Origin: Anaerolineae bacterium
GTDB lineage: Bacteria > Chloroflexota > Anaerolineae > Anaerolineales > Villigracilaceae
Assembly: GCA_003694975.1 (NCBI GenBank)
Contig: RFJH01000298.1
Coordinates: forward strand, 1-5,679
Reading direction: 5' to 3'
Length of the DNA stretch: 5,679 bases
This document shows positions 5,575 through 5,679 of this stretch, in pieces (the stretch's first letter is position 1; every line of letters starts with the position of its first letter). The position numbers and the translations under genes are program-made. Under the pieces are notes generated by a model. The model was not told the origin of the DNA, ran no database searches, and saw only the letters and a list, made by a program, of their open reading frames with translations.

Positions 5575-5594
5575 AAAAGCCCCCAGAGGGGGGC
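5575..5594 (-). terminator. Intrinsic terminator for a leftward transcript
   Basis: On the minus strand GCCCCC and GGGGGC form a 6-bp all-GC stem around a four-base loop (5579-5594), followed directly by TTTTGTCTCTTATTT. On the plus strand no T-run follows. This orientation implies a gene entering from the right edge of the window and ending just before it. Confidence 0.5.
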
Positions 5595-5679
5595 AGGCGG
5601 TCGTCATGTTCCACCTTCCGATGTGACTACGGGCGAGCGCTCTCCTCCACCACTTGCGAAACCCGGGTGGAATGCTCCC

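Larger units (their letters stand above)
5228..5679. other. Right-hand intergenic stretch without a convincing gene
   Basis: This 452-base stretch holds palindromic repeats (5295-5403), an inverted repeat (5322-5350) and a minus-strand terminator (5575-5594). Between 5404 and 5570 the base composition is less GC-rich than in the genes. The open frames here lack recognisable motifs. No clear intrinsic terminator follows the nuclease gene, so the palindromic repeats may mark the end of its mRNA. Confidence 0.6.

Noticed and set aside
5278..5607. 109-residue minus-strand open frame
   Set aside because: It runs through the terminator hairpin and across both palindromic repeats. Those repeats give its C-terminal part low-quality, repeat-derived sequence, and no family is recognisable.
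5360..5679. Plus-strand open frame running to the right edge (includes EEQINRLWRLINIPHGHRKN)
   Set aside because: It has no start with a ribosome binding site, begins inside a repeat, and becomes Arg/Gln/Gly-rich. I saw no family match, though the middle part could be a gene remnant.
5610..5679. tRNA-like or other RNA gene at the right edge
   Set aside because: I looked for an acceptor stem and a T arm in both directions and found no consistent cloverleaf.

Overview
The window is GC-rich DNA from a bacterial chromosome. A Chloroflexota (Anaerolineae-like) host is my best guess. This rests on protein style only: a lipoprotein with long Thr/Pro linkers around a concanavalin-like domain, a PrsW-type protease with a helical C-terminal tail, and a GalE-like threonine dehydrogenase. 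No marker gene is present to prove it.

Left part (1-1430, + strand). The window opens inside the last codons of an MntP-type manganese exporter. After a 157-base gap with a possible extended -10 promoter comes a complete PrsW-family membrane protease (272-1258). A tRNA-Arg(CCG) gene follows (1285-1356), with its own likely extended -10 promoter and a strong GC hairpin behind it. That hairpin separates it from the next gene, which runs towards it.

Middle (1424-2540). A minus-strand SDR dehydrogenase (1424-2434) closely resembles the GalE-like L-threonine 3-dehydrogenases. Its upstream region is shared with genes running right. The shared region carries an extended -10 on the plus strand, a TACAAT box on the minus strand, and between them a 7-bp inverted repeat whose two arms fall where the two transcripts should start.

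Right operon (2541-5227, + strand). Three genes are tightly packed: a Thr/Pro-rich lipoprotein with a concanavalin-like domain, a small SPPY-type (probably cytosine-N4) DNA methyltransferase, and an unrecognised 332-residue protein with a credible PD-(D/E)XK nuclease core. The last two, 9 bases apart, look like a compact type II restriction-modification pair whose endonuclease I cannot assign to a known family. The methyltransferase has no in-frame ATG, GTG or TTG at its N-terminus. A CTG codon preceded by AGGTGA is the best start.

Right end (5228-5679). No convincing gene. It holds two copies of a palindromic intergenic repeat with conserved flanks and different but still self-complementary cores, a further inverted repeat, and a minus-strand intrinsic terminator suggesting that a leftward gene ends near the window edge.
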